Part shown: positions 37,130 to 45,959 of the stretch, in pieces | Numbering within the stretch: the first letter of the stretch is position 1 | How the letters are laid out: every line of letters starts with the position of its first letter | From: Siminovitchia fordii DSM 16014 = CIP 108821 | GTDB lineage: Bacteria > Bacillota > Bacilli > Bacillales > Bacillaceae_C | NCBI RefSeq assembly: GCF_000374565.1 | Contig: NZ_KB894706.1 | Coordinates: 1 to 58,360, forward strand | Direction of reading: 5' to 3' | Length of the DNA stretch: 58,360 nucleotides | Notes under the pieces: model-generated | What the model saw: the letters and a program-made list of their open reading frames with translations, nothing else | Databases searched by the model: none | Told to the model about the DNA's origin: nothing | Made by a program: the position numbers and the translations under genes

Positions 37130-37537
37130 ATGGACTCTTTCTGGGAAAATTCATTTGTGCAAACTGCGGGCTATTACAGTGTCACCGTCCTTTGTATTAT
37201 TTTGTTCCTGTTTATATTTGAATTGGTGACCAAATATAAAAATTGGGAAGAAATAAAAAGGGGCAATATTGCGGTTGCAATGGCTACTGGAGGAAAAATT
37301 TTTGGGATTGCAAATATTTTCAGGCATTCAATCCTGCACCACGACACTTTATTCGTAATGATCGGTTGGGGAATGTTCGGTTTTTTTCTTTTGTTGACCG
37401 GCTACTTTATCTTTGAATTTCTGACGCCAAAGTTTAAAATTGATGAAGAGATTGAAAAAGATAACCGTGCCGTTGGCTTTTTGTCGATGGTCATTTCCGT
37501 GGGACTGTCTTATGTCATCGGCTCTGGGATTCATTAA
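37130..37537 (+). CDS. yshE: DUF350 family membrane protein (YshE)
   Basis: 135 residues with four transmembrane helices: YYSVTVLCIILFLFIFELV, AVAMATGGKIFGIANIF, LFVMIGWGMFGFFLLLTGYFIFEFL and AVGFLSMVISVGLSYVIGSG. The repeated GNIAVA / NRAVGF block marks the DUF350 internal repeat. Function unknown. It sits at the end of the zapA-mutS2 cluster as in B. subtilis. GGGGAA lies upstream of ATG 37130. Confidence 0.85.
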   Translation: MDSFWENSFVQTAGYYSVTVLCIILFLFIFELVTKYKNWEEIKRGNIAVAMATGGKIFGIANIFRHSILHHDTLFVMIGWGMFGFFLLLTGYFIFEFLTPKFKIDEEIEKDNRAVGFLSMVISVGLSYVIGSGIH

Positions 37538-37547
37538 GGAGGAAACA

Positions 37548-37628
37548 GTGGAAAAACTGGCCAAAGTGCTGTTTGTAGCATGCAGTATCTTTATCATCAT
37601 CGGGATCATATACCTAATACAAGCGTAA
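37548..37628 (+). CDS. 26-residue single-span membrane peptide
   Basis: GTG 37548 has a near-perfect ribosome binding site, AAGGAGG, 5 bases upstream, and that site overlaps the yshE stop codon. The peptide opens MEKLAKVLF and is then one hydrophobic span (VACSIFIIIGIIYLI) ending QA. A terminator follows at once. The layout (strong site, coupling to yshE, tight 3' boundary) says it is translated. No family known to me; possibly a regulator or partner of YshE. Confidence 0.7.
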   Translation: MEKLAKVLFVACSIFIIIGIIYLIQA

Positions 37629-37662
37629 ATAACCGCCTGTTGGAAACAGGCGGTCTTTATAT
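37629..37662 (+). terminator. Terminator after yshE and the small peptide
   Basis: ACCGCCTGTT and AACAGGCGGT pair perfectly around GGAA-type loop bases, then CTTTATAT. The T run is short but the stem is strong. Confidence 0.7.
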
Positions 37663-37736
37663 GGTTTGCGGATAAAATCACGTCCAAAAACCTCCCGAAA
37701 AATAGACTGCACTCTTCCGATAATTTGGGCAATTAG

Positions 37737-37766
37737 TTGTACTGGTAGCTGTCGTTGTAATATAAT
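37737..37766 (+). promoter_or_regulatory. Probable promoter of lcfA
   Basis: TTGTAC (37737-37742), 18-bp spacer, TATAAT (37761-37766), about 54 bp before the lcfA start. No FadR box was seen here, unlike at fadR. Confidence 0.5.
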
Positions 37767-37819
37767 ATTTATAAGTTTAAAATTTTCTAACTGTTCATCA
37801 AAAGGAGGAGTGTAATTAT

Positions 37820-39511
37820 ATGAAGCCCTGGTTGGATCTTTATCCGGACACCATTCCCAAAATGTTGGAATATGATCGAAAACCAGTACAGCAATATTTG
37901 ACAGATGCAGCCGAAAAATATCCGAATAAAACAGCTATTCATTTCATGGGCAAGGAATTGACGTACCTTGAGCTTTATGAAAGCTCACACAAGATGGCGA
38001 ATTATTTGCGCAGCCTCGACATCAAGAAAGGAGACCGGGTGGCGATCATGCTTCCAAATTCTCCCCAGGCGGTCATAAGTTATTATGGCATTCTTTATGC
38101 AGGTGGGATCGTTGTTCAGACGAATCCTCTTTACACGGAAAGGGAGCTAGAGTACCAAATGAAGGATTCGGGTGCTAAAGCCATCATCGGGCTTGATCTC
38201 CTGTATCCGCGGATAATGAAAGTGATGGGGAGTACGGAACTTAAACACGTTATTGTAACCGCTATCAAAGATTATTTGCCGTTTCCCAAAAATGTCATTT
38301 ATCCATTTATACAAAAACGGGATAGCGGCATCGTCGTCAAGGTAAAGCATGAGGGCAACCAGCACCTGTTTAAGCAGATCATGACCGAAGCTTCCTCAGA
38401 TGAGGTTCCTTTGGAATTTGATTTTGACAGTGATCTGGCCCTCTTGCAATATACCGGTGGTACTACAGGAAATCCGAAGGGGGTCATGCTCACCCATAAA
38501 AATTTGATTGCCAATGCTACCGCGTGTGATGCCTGGCTTTATAAGATGAAAAAAGGCGAGGAAAAAATTCTCGGTTTACTTCCACTCTTCCATGTATATG
38601 GAATGACGACTGTACTTATCTTAGGAGTTATGCAGGGCTATGAGATGATCCTGCTACCGAAATTTGATGCGGAAACAACTTTGAAAACAATCCATAAGCA
38701 GAGACCGACTTTATTTCCTGGAGCACCGACGATTTATATCGGTTTGTTAAATCATCCAGATTTTAAAAAATATAATTTGTCTTCCATTGAATCTTGTATA
38801 AGCGGATCTGCACCGCTGCCTGTAGAAGTCCAAGAGAAATTCGAGAAGGCAACTGGAGGAAAGTTGGTCGAGGGATACGGTTTGACCGAAACTTCCCCCG
38901 TCACCCATGCCAACTTTCTCTGGGACCGAGAGAGGGTCAAAGGCAGCATAGGCATACCGTGGCCTGACACGGATGCAATCATAGTTTCGCTGGAGAACGG
39001 GGAACCCTTGCAGCCAGGTGAAGTCGGTGAAATTGCGGTGAAAGGGCCTCAGGTAATGCAGGGTTATTGGAATATGCCTGAAGAAACGGAAAAGACAATG
39101 AAAGATGGATGGTTATTGACCGGAGACCTGGGTTATATGGATGAAAGAGGATATTTCTATGTAGTTGACCGAAAAAAGGATATGATTATTGCAGGAGGCT
39201 TTAATATATATCCACGTGAAATCGAAGAGGTGTTATATGAACACCCGTCAGTTCAGGAAGTGGTTGCCGCTGGTGTCCCAGATGCGTATAGAGGGGAAAC
39301 CGTCAAAGCCTATGTTGTTTTAAAAGAAGGGGAAAATGTCACAGAAAAGGAATTGGATGAGTTCGCGCGTAAGCATTTAGCTGCATTTAAAGTACCAAGG
39401 ATCTATGAATTCAGGAAGGAACTTCCAAAAACCGCTGTTGGAAAAATTCTGCGGCGCAACCTTGTTGAAGAAGAGAGAAAGAAAATGGAGCAAGAAGAAA
39501 AACTCGGATAA
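37820..39511 (+). CDS. lcfA: Long-chain fatty acid--CoA ligase
   Basis: Activates long-chain fatty acids to acyl-CoA via acyl-adenylate, the entry to beta-oxidation. The 563 residues have the AMP-binding P-loop YTGGTTGNPKGVMLTH (about 213-228), GYGLTETSPV (about 352), the hinge TGDLGYMDERGYFYVVDRKK and GGFNIYPREIEEVL, and the catalytic lysine in LPKTAVGKILRR near the C-terminus. ATG 37820 follows AAAGGAGGAG. The order lcfA-fadR-fadB-etfB-etfA equals B. subtilis. A weak AACCG/CGGTT hairpin at 39514-39536 may terminate part of the transcript. Confidence 0.95.
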   Translation: MKPWLDLYPDTIPKMLEYDRKPVQQYLTDAAEKYPNKTAIHFMGKELTYLELYESSHKMANYLRSLDIKKGDRVAIMLPNSPQAVISYYGILYAGGIVVQTNPLYTERELEYQMKDSGAKAIIGLDLLYPRIMKVMGSTELKHVIVTAIKDYLPFPKNVIYPFIQKRDSGIVVKVKHEGNQHLFKQIMTEASSDEVPLEFDFDSDLALLQYTGGTTGNPKGVMLTHKNLIANATACDAWLYKMKKGEEKILGLLPLFHVYGMTTVLILGVMQGYEMILLPKFDAETTLKTIHKQRPTLFPGAPTIYIGLLNHPDFKKYNLSSIESCISGSAPLPVEVQEKFEKATGGKLVEGYGLTETSPVTHANFLWDRERVKGSIGIPWPDTDAIIVSLENGEPLQPGEVGEIAVKGPQVMQGYWNMPEETEKTMKDGWLLTGDLGYMDERGYFYVVDRKKDMIIAGGFNIYPREIEEVLYEHPSVQEVVAAGVPDAYRGETVKAYVVLKEGENVTEKELDEFARKHLAAFKVPRIYEFRKELPKTAVGKILRRNLVEEERKKMEQEEKLG

Positions 39512-39652
39512 TCAACCGTTGTTGGCATCGGTTTTTAGCGCCTATCGGCCAATTTTGCTTCTTCCAATCTAAATAATTCTCACCTTCACACATATCTCGA
39601 TGATCAGGCGCTTGCTTTTATTTGTAAAACAGTATTTTAAGGGAATAATTCC

Positions 39653-39707
39653 TTGACAGAAAATTATATAAGATTTATCATATTTTTATGAATGAACAAT
39701 CATTCAT
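39653..39707 (+). promoter_or_regulatory. fadR promoter with FadR operator
   Basis: TTGACA (39653-39658), 17-bp spacer and TATCAT (39676-39681). Just downstream is the palindrome ATGAATGAACAATCATTCAT (39688-39707), with TGAATGA and TCATTCA arms. It equals the known B. subtilis FadR site. Its place at the transcription start implies autorepression relieved by long-chain acyl-CoA. Confidence 0.88.
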
Positions 39708-39731
39708 TTTACTGTGCAGAAGGTGAAACAT

Positions 39732-40328
39732 GTGAGAAGGAATAAACCAAAGTATAAACAAATTATTGAAGCAGCAGTCGTTGTCATAGCAGAAAATGGT
39801 TATCACCAATCTCAAATTTCCAAGATAGCCCGACAGGCTGGAGTGGCAGACGGCACCATTTATCTTTACTTTAAAAATAAAGAAGATGTTCTTATTTCAG
39901 TTTTTAAGGAAAAAATGGCCATGTTTGTTCAAAAAATCAACGAAGTGATTGCAGGAAAAGAAACAGCTGCAGAGAAATTGTTAGTAATGATTGAAAGCCA
40001 TTTCAAAATTTTATCTGCGGACAAAAAGCTGGCGATCGTTACCCAATTGGAATTAAGACAATCCAATAAAGATCTGCGGTTTAAAATTAATGAAGTGCTT
40101 AAAGAATATCTTAGCGTATTGGAAAGCATTCTGGAATATGGTAGAGAACGCGGGGAGCTTAAAGCAGATCTTGATATCCGGCTGGCCAGGCAGATGATTT
40201 TTGGAACAATGGATGAAACAGCGACAACCTGGGTGTTGAATGAACACAAATACGATTTAGTGGCTCTCGCTCCAAAGGTTCACAGCTTAATTCTGAATGG
40301 ATGCATGTCCAAAAACGCCAACTCATAA
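39732..40328 (+). CDS. fadR: TetR family fatty acid degradation regulator FadR
   Basis: About 198 residues. The N-terminal TetR helix-turn-helix covers IIEAAVVVIAENGYHQSQIS followed by KIARQAGVADGTIYLYFKNK, one of the most conserved FadR blocks. The C-terminal ligand domain contains QLELRQSNKDLRFKINEVLK and RLARQMIFGTMDETATTWVL, as in B. subtilis FadR (YsiA), which releases DNA on binding long-chain acyl-CoA. GTG 39732 is favoured: AAGGTG lies 6 bases upstream and the N-terminus then matches relatives. An earlier in-frame GTG at 39714 adds six residues. It leads fadB-etfB-etfA. Confidence 0.93.
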   Translation: MRRNKPKYKQIIEAAVVVIAENGYHQSQISKIARQAGVADGTIYLYFKNKEDVLISVFKEKMAMFVQKINEVIAGKETAAEKLLVMIESHFKILSADKKLAIVTQLELRQSNKDLRFKINEVLKEYLSVLESILEYGRERGELKADLDIRLARQMIFGTMDETATTWVLNEHKYDLVALAPKVHSLILNGCMSKNANS

Positions 40329-40355
40329 AAAAGCGTCTTTAAGGGGGCTCGATAA

Positions 40356-41129
40356 ATGGAGTTTCTGTCGGTTTCAAAGGAAAACAATGCTGCTTTCATT
40401 AAGATTGACAGGCCGCCGGCCAATGCACTTTCTACAGAAGTGATCAGGGAGCTTGATCAGCAATTGGAAGAACTTGAGAACGATAAGAATGTCCGGGCAA
40501 TTCTTTTATTTGGCGAAGGCAGGTTCTTTTCCGCCGGAGCAGATATAAAGGAATTCACTAAAGTTCAGAGCGGTGAAGAGTTTTCAGAGCTGGCTTCAAA
40601 TGGGCAGAGAATATTTGAGAGAATTGAGGGATTTCCGAAGCCGATCGTGGCAGCTATCCACGGAGCTGCCCTTGGTGGTGGACTTGAACTGGCTATGGCG
40701 TGTCATATCCGGCTTGTGAGTGATAATGCAAAACTTGGACTTCCGGAACTGCAGCTCGGATTGATACCGGGTTTTGCGGGATCTCAGCGTCTCCCGCGTT
40801 ACGTCGGTACAGCTAAAGCGGCGGAAATGCTGTTTACAAGCAAGCCTCTTACTGGAAAACAAGCGGTGCAATGGGGGCTGGCCAATGAAAGTTACCCCGA
40901 GGAAGATTTGTTGAAGGAAGCGAATAGAATGGTTTTGTCAATCGCGAAAAAGAGTCCCGCTTCTCTCAAAGCAACCATTGAACTCCTCCAGTTTGGAAAA
41001 GACGATCGTTTTTATGAAGGAGTCAATCTGGAAGCGGAAAAATTTGGAGAAGTTTTTACTACGAAAGACGGACAGGAGGGAATCCGGGCATTTATCGAAA
41101 AAAGAGAGCCGAATTTTATGGGAGAGTAA
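40356..41129 (+). CDS. fadB: Enoyl-CoA hydratase
   Basis: Crotonase-fold enzyme hydrating 2-enoyl-CoA in beta-oxidation, 257 residues. The oxyanion-hole segments are FFSAGADIKEF (about 59-69) and HGAALGGGLELAMACHIRL (about 104-122), with the catalytic glutamate in LPELQLGLIPGFAGSQRLPR. The name follows B. subtilis usage and does not imply the fused E. coli FadB. The gene starts 27 bp after fadR. Confidence 0.93.
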   Translation: MEFLSVSKENNAAFIKIDRPPANALSTEVIRELDQQLEELENDKNVRAILLFGEGRFFSAGADIKEFTKVQSGEEFSELASNGQRIFERIEGFPKPIVAAIHGAALGGGLELAMACHIRLVSDNAKLGLPELQLGLIPGFAGSQRLPRYVGTAKAAEMLFTSKPLTGKQAVQWGLANESYPEEDLLKEANRMVLSIAKKSPASLKATIELLQFGKDDRFYEGVNLEAEKFGEVFTTKDGQEGIRAFIEKREPNFMGE

Positions 41130-41172
41130 TAGCATTTCATTTTATCAGTTTCATATTCTAGGAGGTTCGATT

Positions 41173-41937
41173 ATGAACATTTTCGTACTTATGAAAAGAA
41201 CATTCGATACAGAAGAAAAAATTTCCATTTCAAACGGACGGATTGAAGAAGATGGTGCAGAATTCATCATCAATCCTTATGACGAATATGCGATTGAGGA
41301 AGCCATCCGCGTTCGCGACGAGCATGGGGGAGAAGTGACTGTCGTGACTGTCGGTGAGGAGGATGCTGAAAAGCAGATCAGAACAGCATTGGCAATGGGG
41401 GCGGATAAAGCCGCTTTGATTGACGTAGATGACGATTTGGATGATTATGATGAATTTTCAGCAGCTGCTATTTTGGCTGAGTATCTTAAGGATAAAGATC
41501 CGGATCTTATTTTGGCAGGAAATGTTGCTATTGACGGAGGCTCCGGCCAGGTAGGACCGCGTGTAGCTGATATTTTGGATATACCATATGTTACTACAAT
41601 CACCAAGCTGGAAATTGACGGTGAAACGGTTAAGATTATCCGAGACGTTGAAGGTGATTCCGAGATCATTGAAACTTCCCTGCCTTTATTGGTAACAGCC
41701 CAGCAAGGGCTGAACGATCCCAGATATCCATCTTTGCCGGGAATCATGAAAGCAAAGAAAAAGCCATTGGAAGAATTGGAATTGGACGATTTGGACCTCG
41801 ATGAAGATGATGTCGAGCCTAAAACGAAAACAGTTGAAATATTCCTTCCTCCGGAAAAAGAAGCAGGCCGGATTTTGGAAGGCGAATTGGAGGCCCAAGT
41901 AAAAGAGCTTGCGGGTTTGCTTAATAAAGTAATTTAA
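41173..41937 (+). CDS. etfB: Electron transfer flavoprotein beta subunit
   Basis: AMP-binding half of the ETF dimer, taking electrons from acyl-CoA dehydrogenase. MNIFVLMKRTFDTE opens the chain and NPYDEYAIEEAIRVRDEHGG is the family's first signature. VTVVTVG and ADKAALIDVD follow, and an acidic stretch (about 200-215) precedes the C-terminus. At 254 residues it is normal. ATG 41173 has AGGAGGT upstream; the frame is open back into fadB, but that is a shadow. Confidence 0.95.
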   Translation: MNIFVLMKRTFDTEEKISISNGRIEEDGAEFIINPYDEYAIEEAIRVRDEHGGEVTVVTVGEEDAEKQIRTALAMGADKAALIDVDDDLDDYDEFSAAAILAEYLKDKDPDLILAGNVAIDGGSGQVGPRVADILDIPYVTTITKLEIDGETVKIIRDVEGDSEIIETSLPLLVTAQQGLNDPRYPSLPGIMKAKKKPLEELELDDLDLDEDDVEPKTKTVEIFLPPEKEAGRILEGELEAQVKELAGLLNKVI

Positions 41938-41972
41938 CATTCCATTTACAGTGATACAGGAGGTATGAAGTA

Positions 41973-42950
41973 ATGGCTAAAAAGGTATTGGTGCTCGGTG
42001 AACTCCGGGATGGCAGCTTGAGGAATGTTTCTTTTGAAGCGATAGCGGCTGGAAAGAAAATAGCTGAGGGAGGAGAAGTGGCCGCTGTCCTGATCGGCGA
42101 TTCAGTAAATGATAAAGCAGAAGAGATGATTCATTACGGGGCAGACCGCGTGGTCACAGTGGAAGACGAACAACTGAAACACTATACGTCTGACGGTTTT
42201 TCACAGGCATTTATGGCAGTAGTGAATGAAGAGCGCCCGGACGGGATCGTCTTTGGTCATACTGCCCTTGGAAAAGACCTGTCCCCAAAGATTGCCAGCA
42301 AGTTGAACACGGGCCTTGTTTCAGATGTTACGGCCATTGAAGAGGGCGAAAGCGGAATTGTGTTTACTCGTCCGATTTATTCAGGGAAGGCATTTGAGAA
42401 ACAAGTCATTACTGAAGGCATCACTTTTTTTACAATCCGTCCAAATAACATTGATCCACTTGAGAAGGATGAATCAAAAAGCGGTGAAGTCACTTCAGTT
42501 GCCGCAGAAATAAAAGATTTGCGGACCATTATTAAAGAAGTCATTACAAAAGCGAGCGAAGGAGTGGACCTATCCGAGGCGAAAGTCATCGTTGCAGGAG
42601 GCCGCGGAGTGAAAAGTGCTGAAGGCTTTGAGCCTTTGAAGGAGCTTGCGGATGTATTGGGGGGGGCAGTGGGAGCTTCGCGGGGGGCTTGTGACGCTGA
42701 TTACTGCGACTACTCGCTTCAAATTGGGCAAACCGGAAAAGTGGTGACACCGGATCTTTACATCGCATGTGGGATATCGGGAGCCATTCAGCATATGGCC
42801 GGGATGTCAAACTCCAAGGTGATTGTTGCCATTAACAAGGATCCCGAAGCAAACATTTTTAATGTAGCTGACTATGGAATTGTCGGCGATTTGTTCGAAG
42901 TGGTGCCTTTATTGACGGAAGAATTCCGGAAAATGAAAGTTTCCTCCTAA
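41973..42950 (+). CDS. etfA: Electron transfer flavoprotein alpha subunit
   Basis: FAD-carrying half of ETF, 325 residues. N-terminal domain: KVLVLGELRDGSLRNVSFEA. The FAD-binding C-terminal domain has VIVAGGRGVKSAEGF, GGAVGASRGACDADY, QIGQTGKVVTPDLYIACGIS and AIQHMAGMSNSKVIVAINKD, and DPEANIFNVADYGIVGDLF. GASRGACDADY differs slightly from the more usual SRAAVDAGY but keeps the contact serine and arginine. With acyl-CoA dehydrogenase and quinone oxidoreductase elsewhere it completes electron flow from beta-oxidation. Confidence 0.96.
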   Translation: MAKKVLVLGELRDGSLRNVSFEAIAAGKKIAEGGEVAAVLIGDSVNDKAEEMIHYGADRVVTVEDEQLKHYTSDGFSQAFMAVVNEERPDGIVFGHTALGKDLSPKIASKLNTGLVSDVTAIEEGESGIVFTRPIYSGKAFEKQVITEGITFFTIRPNNIDPLEKDESKSGEVTSVAAEIKDLRTIIKEVITKASEGVDLSEAKVIVAGGRGVKSAEGFEPLKELADVLGGAVGASRGACDADYCDYSLQIGQTGKVVTPDLYIACGISGAIQHMAGMSNSKVIVAINKDPEANIFNVADYGIVGDLFEVVPLLTEEFRKMKVSS

Positions 42951-43300
42951 GAAGGGAAGGCGTGCATTTTGCGTGGGGGAACAAGACAGTTTCAGAGTGG
43001 AAAGTGCTTCAGGCACCATAGGGAAGAAGCTTGAGGACTCGCGGGGATGGGTACTGGCCAACGGTGAATACCACGACCTTTGGCAAGTCGGCACAGATAC
43101 TTCTGTATGATCAAGCAGCGGCATACTGCCGACTTTCCTGCCTGATATATCCTGTTCGTAAATGACGTTCAGACCTGAGAAATGCACGTGTAAACAGCTC
43201 TGCTTCGGGTATATTAAAATTACAGGCAAATTGTTAGCGCGTATGAAAGCCTGATGATATACTTGGCTTAGTTTCGGATAGTATATTAGGAGGTAAAGAA
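42951..43300 (+). other. Intergenic 350 bp between etfA and trxA
   Basis: No confirmed gene. A short frame from GTG 42973 runs 45 codons (starting MGEQDSFRVESASGTIGKKL, ending WQVGTDTSV) with a protein-like composition but no good ribosome binding site. Inverted-repeat pieces around GCATACTGCCGAC also occur. The trxA ribosome binding site AGGAGGT is at 43288-43294. Confidence 0.35.
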
Positions 43301-43615
43301 ATGGCAATTACTCATGCAACAGACCAAAACTTCAAAGATGAGACTGGCGAAGGAGTCGTTCTAGTAGACTTTTGGGCACCTTGGTGCGGTCCATGTAAAA
43401 TGATTGCTCCAGTTCTTGAAGAATTGGACGGCGATCTTGGTGATACAGCAAAAATCGTTAAAGTGAACGTGGACGAAAACCAAGAAACCGCGAGCCAGTT
43501 CGGGGTCATGAGCATTCCGACATTAATCGTAATGAAAGACGGAGAAGTCGTTGATAAAACTGTTGGCTTCCAACCAAAAGAAGCACTGGCAGATTTAGTA
43601 AACAAACATCTGTAA
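43301..43615 (+). CDS. trxA: Thioredoxin
   Basis: Cytosolic disulfide reductase of 104 residues with the redox motif WCGPCK in DFWAPWCGPCKMIAPVLEEL (about 24-43). The cis-proline segment MSIPTLIVMKDGE follows, and the terminal helix is KEALADLVNKHL. It lies between etfA and uvrC as in B. subtilis, where it is an essential, stress-responsive gene. Confidence 0.98.
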   Translation: MAITHATDQNFKDETGEGVVLVDFWAPWCGPCKMIAPVLEELDGDLGDTAKIVKVNVDENQETASQFGVMSIPTLIVMKDGEVVDKTVGFQPKEALADLVNKHL

Positions 43616-43624
43616 GATGTTCAA

Positions 43625-43656
43625 GAATCCGAGCGCCCAGCTCGGATTTTTTTTGA
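43625..43656 (+). terminator. Terminator after trxA
   Basis: AATCCGAGC and GCTCGGATT flank GCCCA and lead into an eight-T run. Confidence 0.95.
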
Positions 43657-43694
43657 AGTAAAGAATGTGAGTATTTATGGAAATAAAATTAGGA

Positions 43695-43815
43695 TTTGTC
43701 CAGATCCAGCGCCTAGCCCCTCAAGGTCACAAGCCAATTCCCTGTGGCGGCTGAAGAACTGCCTCCTCGGGAATCGTCTTGTGCTTGTCGGGGCTAATCG
43801 AGGCGCTTGCGCATT
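43695..43815 (+). repeat. Dispersed intergenic repeat, copy 2
   Basis: Starts at about CCAGCGCCTAGCCCCTCAAG and ends near CGGGGCTAATCGAGGCGCTTGCGC. The ends CAGCGCCTAGCCCC and GGGGCTAATCGAGGCGCTTG are mutually inverted, so the whole element can fold into a long hairpin. The same element in reverse orientation is at 15550-15660. This kind of element recurs between genes in many Bacillaceae. Confidence 0.75.
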
Positions 43816-43836
43816 TCAAAATGGGAGGTCACTTCC

Positions 43837-45609
43837 TTGAACCAATTAATAAAACATAAACTGGAAATCCTGCCCGGTCAGCCCGGATGTTACTTGATGA
43901 AAGACAGGCAGGGGACCATCATCTATGTGGGGAAAGCGAAAAAGTTAAACAATCGAGTGCGGTCCTACTTTACTGGGTCCCATGATACAAAAACACAGCG
44001 GCTTGTATCCGAAATTCAGGATTTTGAATATATCGTTACATCTTCCGATGTCGAAGCACTTATCTTAGAAATGAACCTGATCAAGAAACATACCCCTAAG
44101 TACAACGTCCTGCTCAAAGACGATAAGAGCTACCCATATATAAAATTGACTAATGAACGCCACCCGAGATTGATCATTACAAGAAAAGTGAAGAAAGATA
44201 AAGCAAAATATTTCGGCCCTTATCCTAATGCACAGGCCGCCCATGAAACGAAAAAGCTCCTTGACCGTCTATACCCTTTGAGAAAATGCCAGTCATTGCC
44301 TGATAGGGTCTGTTTATATTACCACCTTGGCCAATGCCTTGCGCCGTGTGTCAATGAAGTGGATCAGGAAACGTACAGGCAAATAAAAGACGAGATTTCC
44401 CGTTTTTTAAACGGGGGATATAAGACGATTAAGAAAGAATTGGAGCAAAAGATGATTGAAGCTGCCGATCAGCTTGAATTTGAACGTGCGAAGGAATACC
44501 GAGACCAAATTAGCAACATCGAGACAACAATGGAAAAGCAGACGATCATCTCATCTGACTTTATCGATCGGGACGTGTTTGGATATGCGATTGATAAAGG
44601 GTGGATGTGTGTTCAGGTATTTTTCATCCGGCAGGGAAAATTGATCGAAAGAGATGTGTCCGTATTCCCGGTATATGGAGATCAGGAAGAAGAGTTTCTT
44701 ACATTTTTGGGTCAATTTTACCTTCAGCCACAGCATTTCAAGCCAAGGGAAATCCTTTTGCCTGATTCTGTAGATGCTTCCATGGCGGAGGAGCTGGTCC
44801 AAACAAAAATTCTTATACCGAAAAGAGGGCAAAAGAAGGACCTTGTTCAGTTGGCTGAAAAAAATGCGAAAGTTTCCCTGCATGATAAGTTTGCTCTGAT
44901 CGAAAGGGACGAAGAAAGAACAATCCGGGCGATTGAAAAACTAGGGGAAGTAATGGGCATTTATACACCGTACCGAATTGAAGCATTTGATAACTCAAAT
45001 ATTCAAGGAACTGACCCTGTATCCGCCATGGTTGTTTTCATTAATGGAAAGCCGGATAAAAAGGAGTACCGGAAATATAAAATTAAGACAGTTGAAGGGC
45101 CCGATGATTATGAGTCGATGCGGGAGGTTGTCAGGAGGAGATATTTCCGGGTGCTTAAAGACGGACTCCCGTTGCCGGATCTGGTGCTAATTGATGGGGG
45201 AAAAGGCCAGGTTGAAGCAGCGAAGGACATTCTGGAAAATGAGCTCGGATTGGACATTCCGATTGCGGGATTGGCAAAAGATGATAAACACAAAACGTCC
45301 CAGCTATTATTCGGTGATCCCCTCGCTGTCGTTCCGCTGGCAAGAAATAGTCAGGAATTTTATCTGATGCAAAGGATACAGGATGAAGTTCACCGGTTTG
45401 CCATTACTTTTCACCGTCAGTTGAGAGGGAAATCGGCTTTCCAGTCCATCCTCGATGAAGTACCTGGCATAGGTCCTGCAAGGAAGCAGAAGATTCTTAA
45501 GCATTTTGGCTCATTAAAGAAAATGAAGGAAGCGGATATTGAAGAGATAACCGGACTGGGTATCCCGTTGCCTATAGCTGTCACTTTGAAGGAAAAATTG
45601 AAAGAATAG
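43837..45609 (+). CDS. uvrC: Excinuclease ABC subunit C
   Basis: Nucleotide excision repair endonuclease that cuts on both sides of the lesion after UvrAB loading. 590 residues: GIY-YIG domain ([20 protein letters not shown], about 13-32) for the 3' cut, cysteine-rich [24 protein letters not shown] motif (about 190-225), the RNase H-like domain for the 5' cut ([34 protein letters not shown]) and a C-terminal (HhH)2 ([13 protein letters not shown]). TTG 43837 is supported by GGGAGGTCA 7 bases upstream and by homologous N-termini. Confidence 0.96.
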   Translation: MNQLIKHKLEILPGQPGCYLMKDRQGTIIYVGKAKKLNNRVRSYFTGSHDTKTQRLVSEIQDFEYIVTSSDVEALILEMNLIKKHTPKYNVLLKDDKSYPYIKLTNERHPRLIITRKVKKDKAKYFGPYPNAQAAHETKKLLDRLYPLRKCQSLPDRVCLYYHLGQCLAPCVNEVDQETYRQIKDEISRFLNGGYKTIKKELEQKMIEAADQLEFERAKEYRDQISNIETTMEKQTIISSDFIDRDVFGYAIDKGWMCVQVFFIRQGKLIERDVSVFPVYGDQEEEFLTFLGQFYLQPQHFKPREILLPDSVDASMAEELVQTKILIPKRGQKKDLVQLAEKNAKVSLHDKFALIERDEERTIRAIEKLGEVMGIYTPYRIEAFDNSNIQGTDPVSAMVVFINGKPDKKEYRKYKIKTVEGPDDYESMREVVRRRYFRVLKDGLPLPDLVLIDGGKGQVEAAKDILENELGLDIPIAGLAKDDKHKTSQLLFGDPLAVVPLARNSQEFYLMQRIQDEVHRFAITFHRQLRGKSAFQSILDEVPGIGPARKQKILKHFGSLKKMKEADIEEITGLGIPLPIAVTLKEKLKE

Positions 45610-45638
45610 TTGAATATGAAAAAGCCGCGTGCTATAAT
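45610..45638 (+). promoter_or_regulatory. Sigma-A promoter of the lysine riboswitch
   Basis: TTGAAT (45610-45615), 17 bp, TATAAT (45633-45638), directly after the uvrC stop codon. Confidence 0.8.
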
Positions 45639-45649
45639 GAGTCAAAATC

Positions 45650-45908
45650 AATAAATGATAGAGGCGCAAACCTTAAAGAGTAGTAATCCGGAGAAGAATG
45701 GGCTTTGAGGAAGGGTTATGAAAGGGAAGGGTTGCCGAAGTGAAAATGAGTCCCATGATTATTTTTGCTGGTTCTGTTATTGAATAAATGCAGAATTGTC
45801 AGTATGGAAATACCTTTCATACTGGAGGGCTATCTCATGTTGTGGCTTTTTCACTTTTATTTATTGTGACTCACAAGCAATGAGAAAAGACTCTCATTGC
45901 TTTTTTTA
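45650..45908 (+). ncRNA. Lysine riboswitch (L-box)
   Basis: The conserved L-box string is readable: GATAGAGGCGCAAACCTTAA, GAGTAGTAATCC, then GGAAGGGTTGCCGAAGTGAAAA-like core blocks, TGCTGG, TTGTCAGTATGG and CATACTGGAGGGCTATCTC closing the helix that began at GATAGAGG. It ends in an intrinsic terminator: AGCAATGAGA (45876-45885) pairs with TCTCATTGCT (45892-45901) and seven T follow. Lysine binding should favour termination and so shut lysC. Confidence 0.95.
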
Positions 45909-45959
45909 ATGCCTAAGAAAAGTATAAGATACAATGAAATTTCCTTTCAGAGTCAATGA

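Noticed and set aside
42660-42700. Frameshift in etfA within the G-rich run
   Set aside because: The frame reads straight through GGAVGASRGACDADY and the conserved FAD-binding blocks after it, so the run is correctly in frame.
42909-43307. 132-residue - strand ORF between etfA and trxA
   Set aside because: It overlaps the end of etfA and the start of trxA, has no ribosome binding site, and its composition is irregular; a shadow frame.
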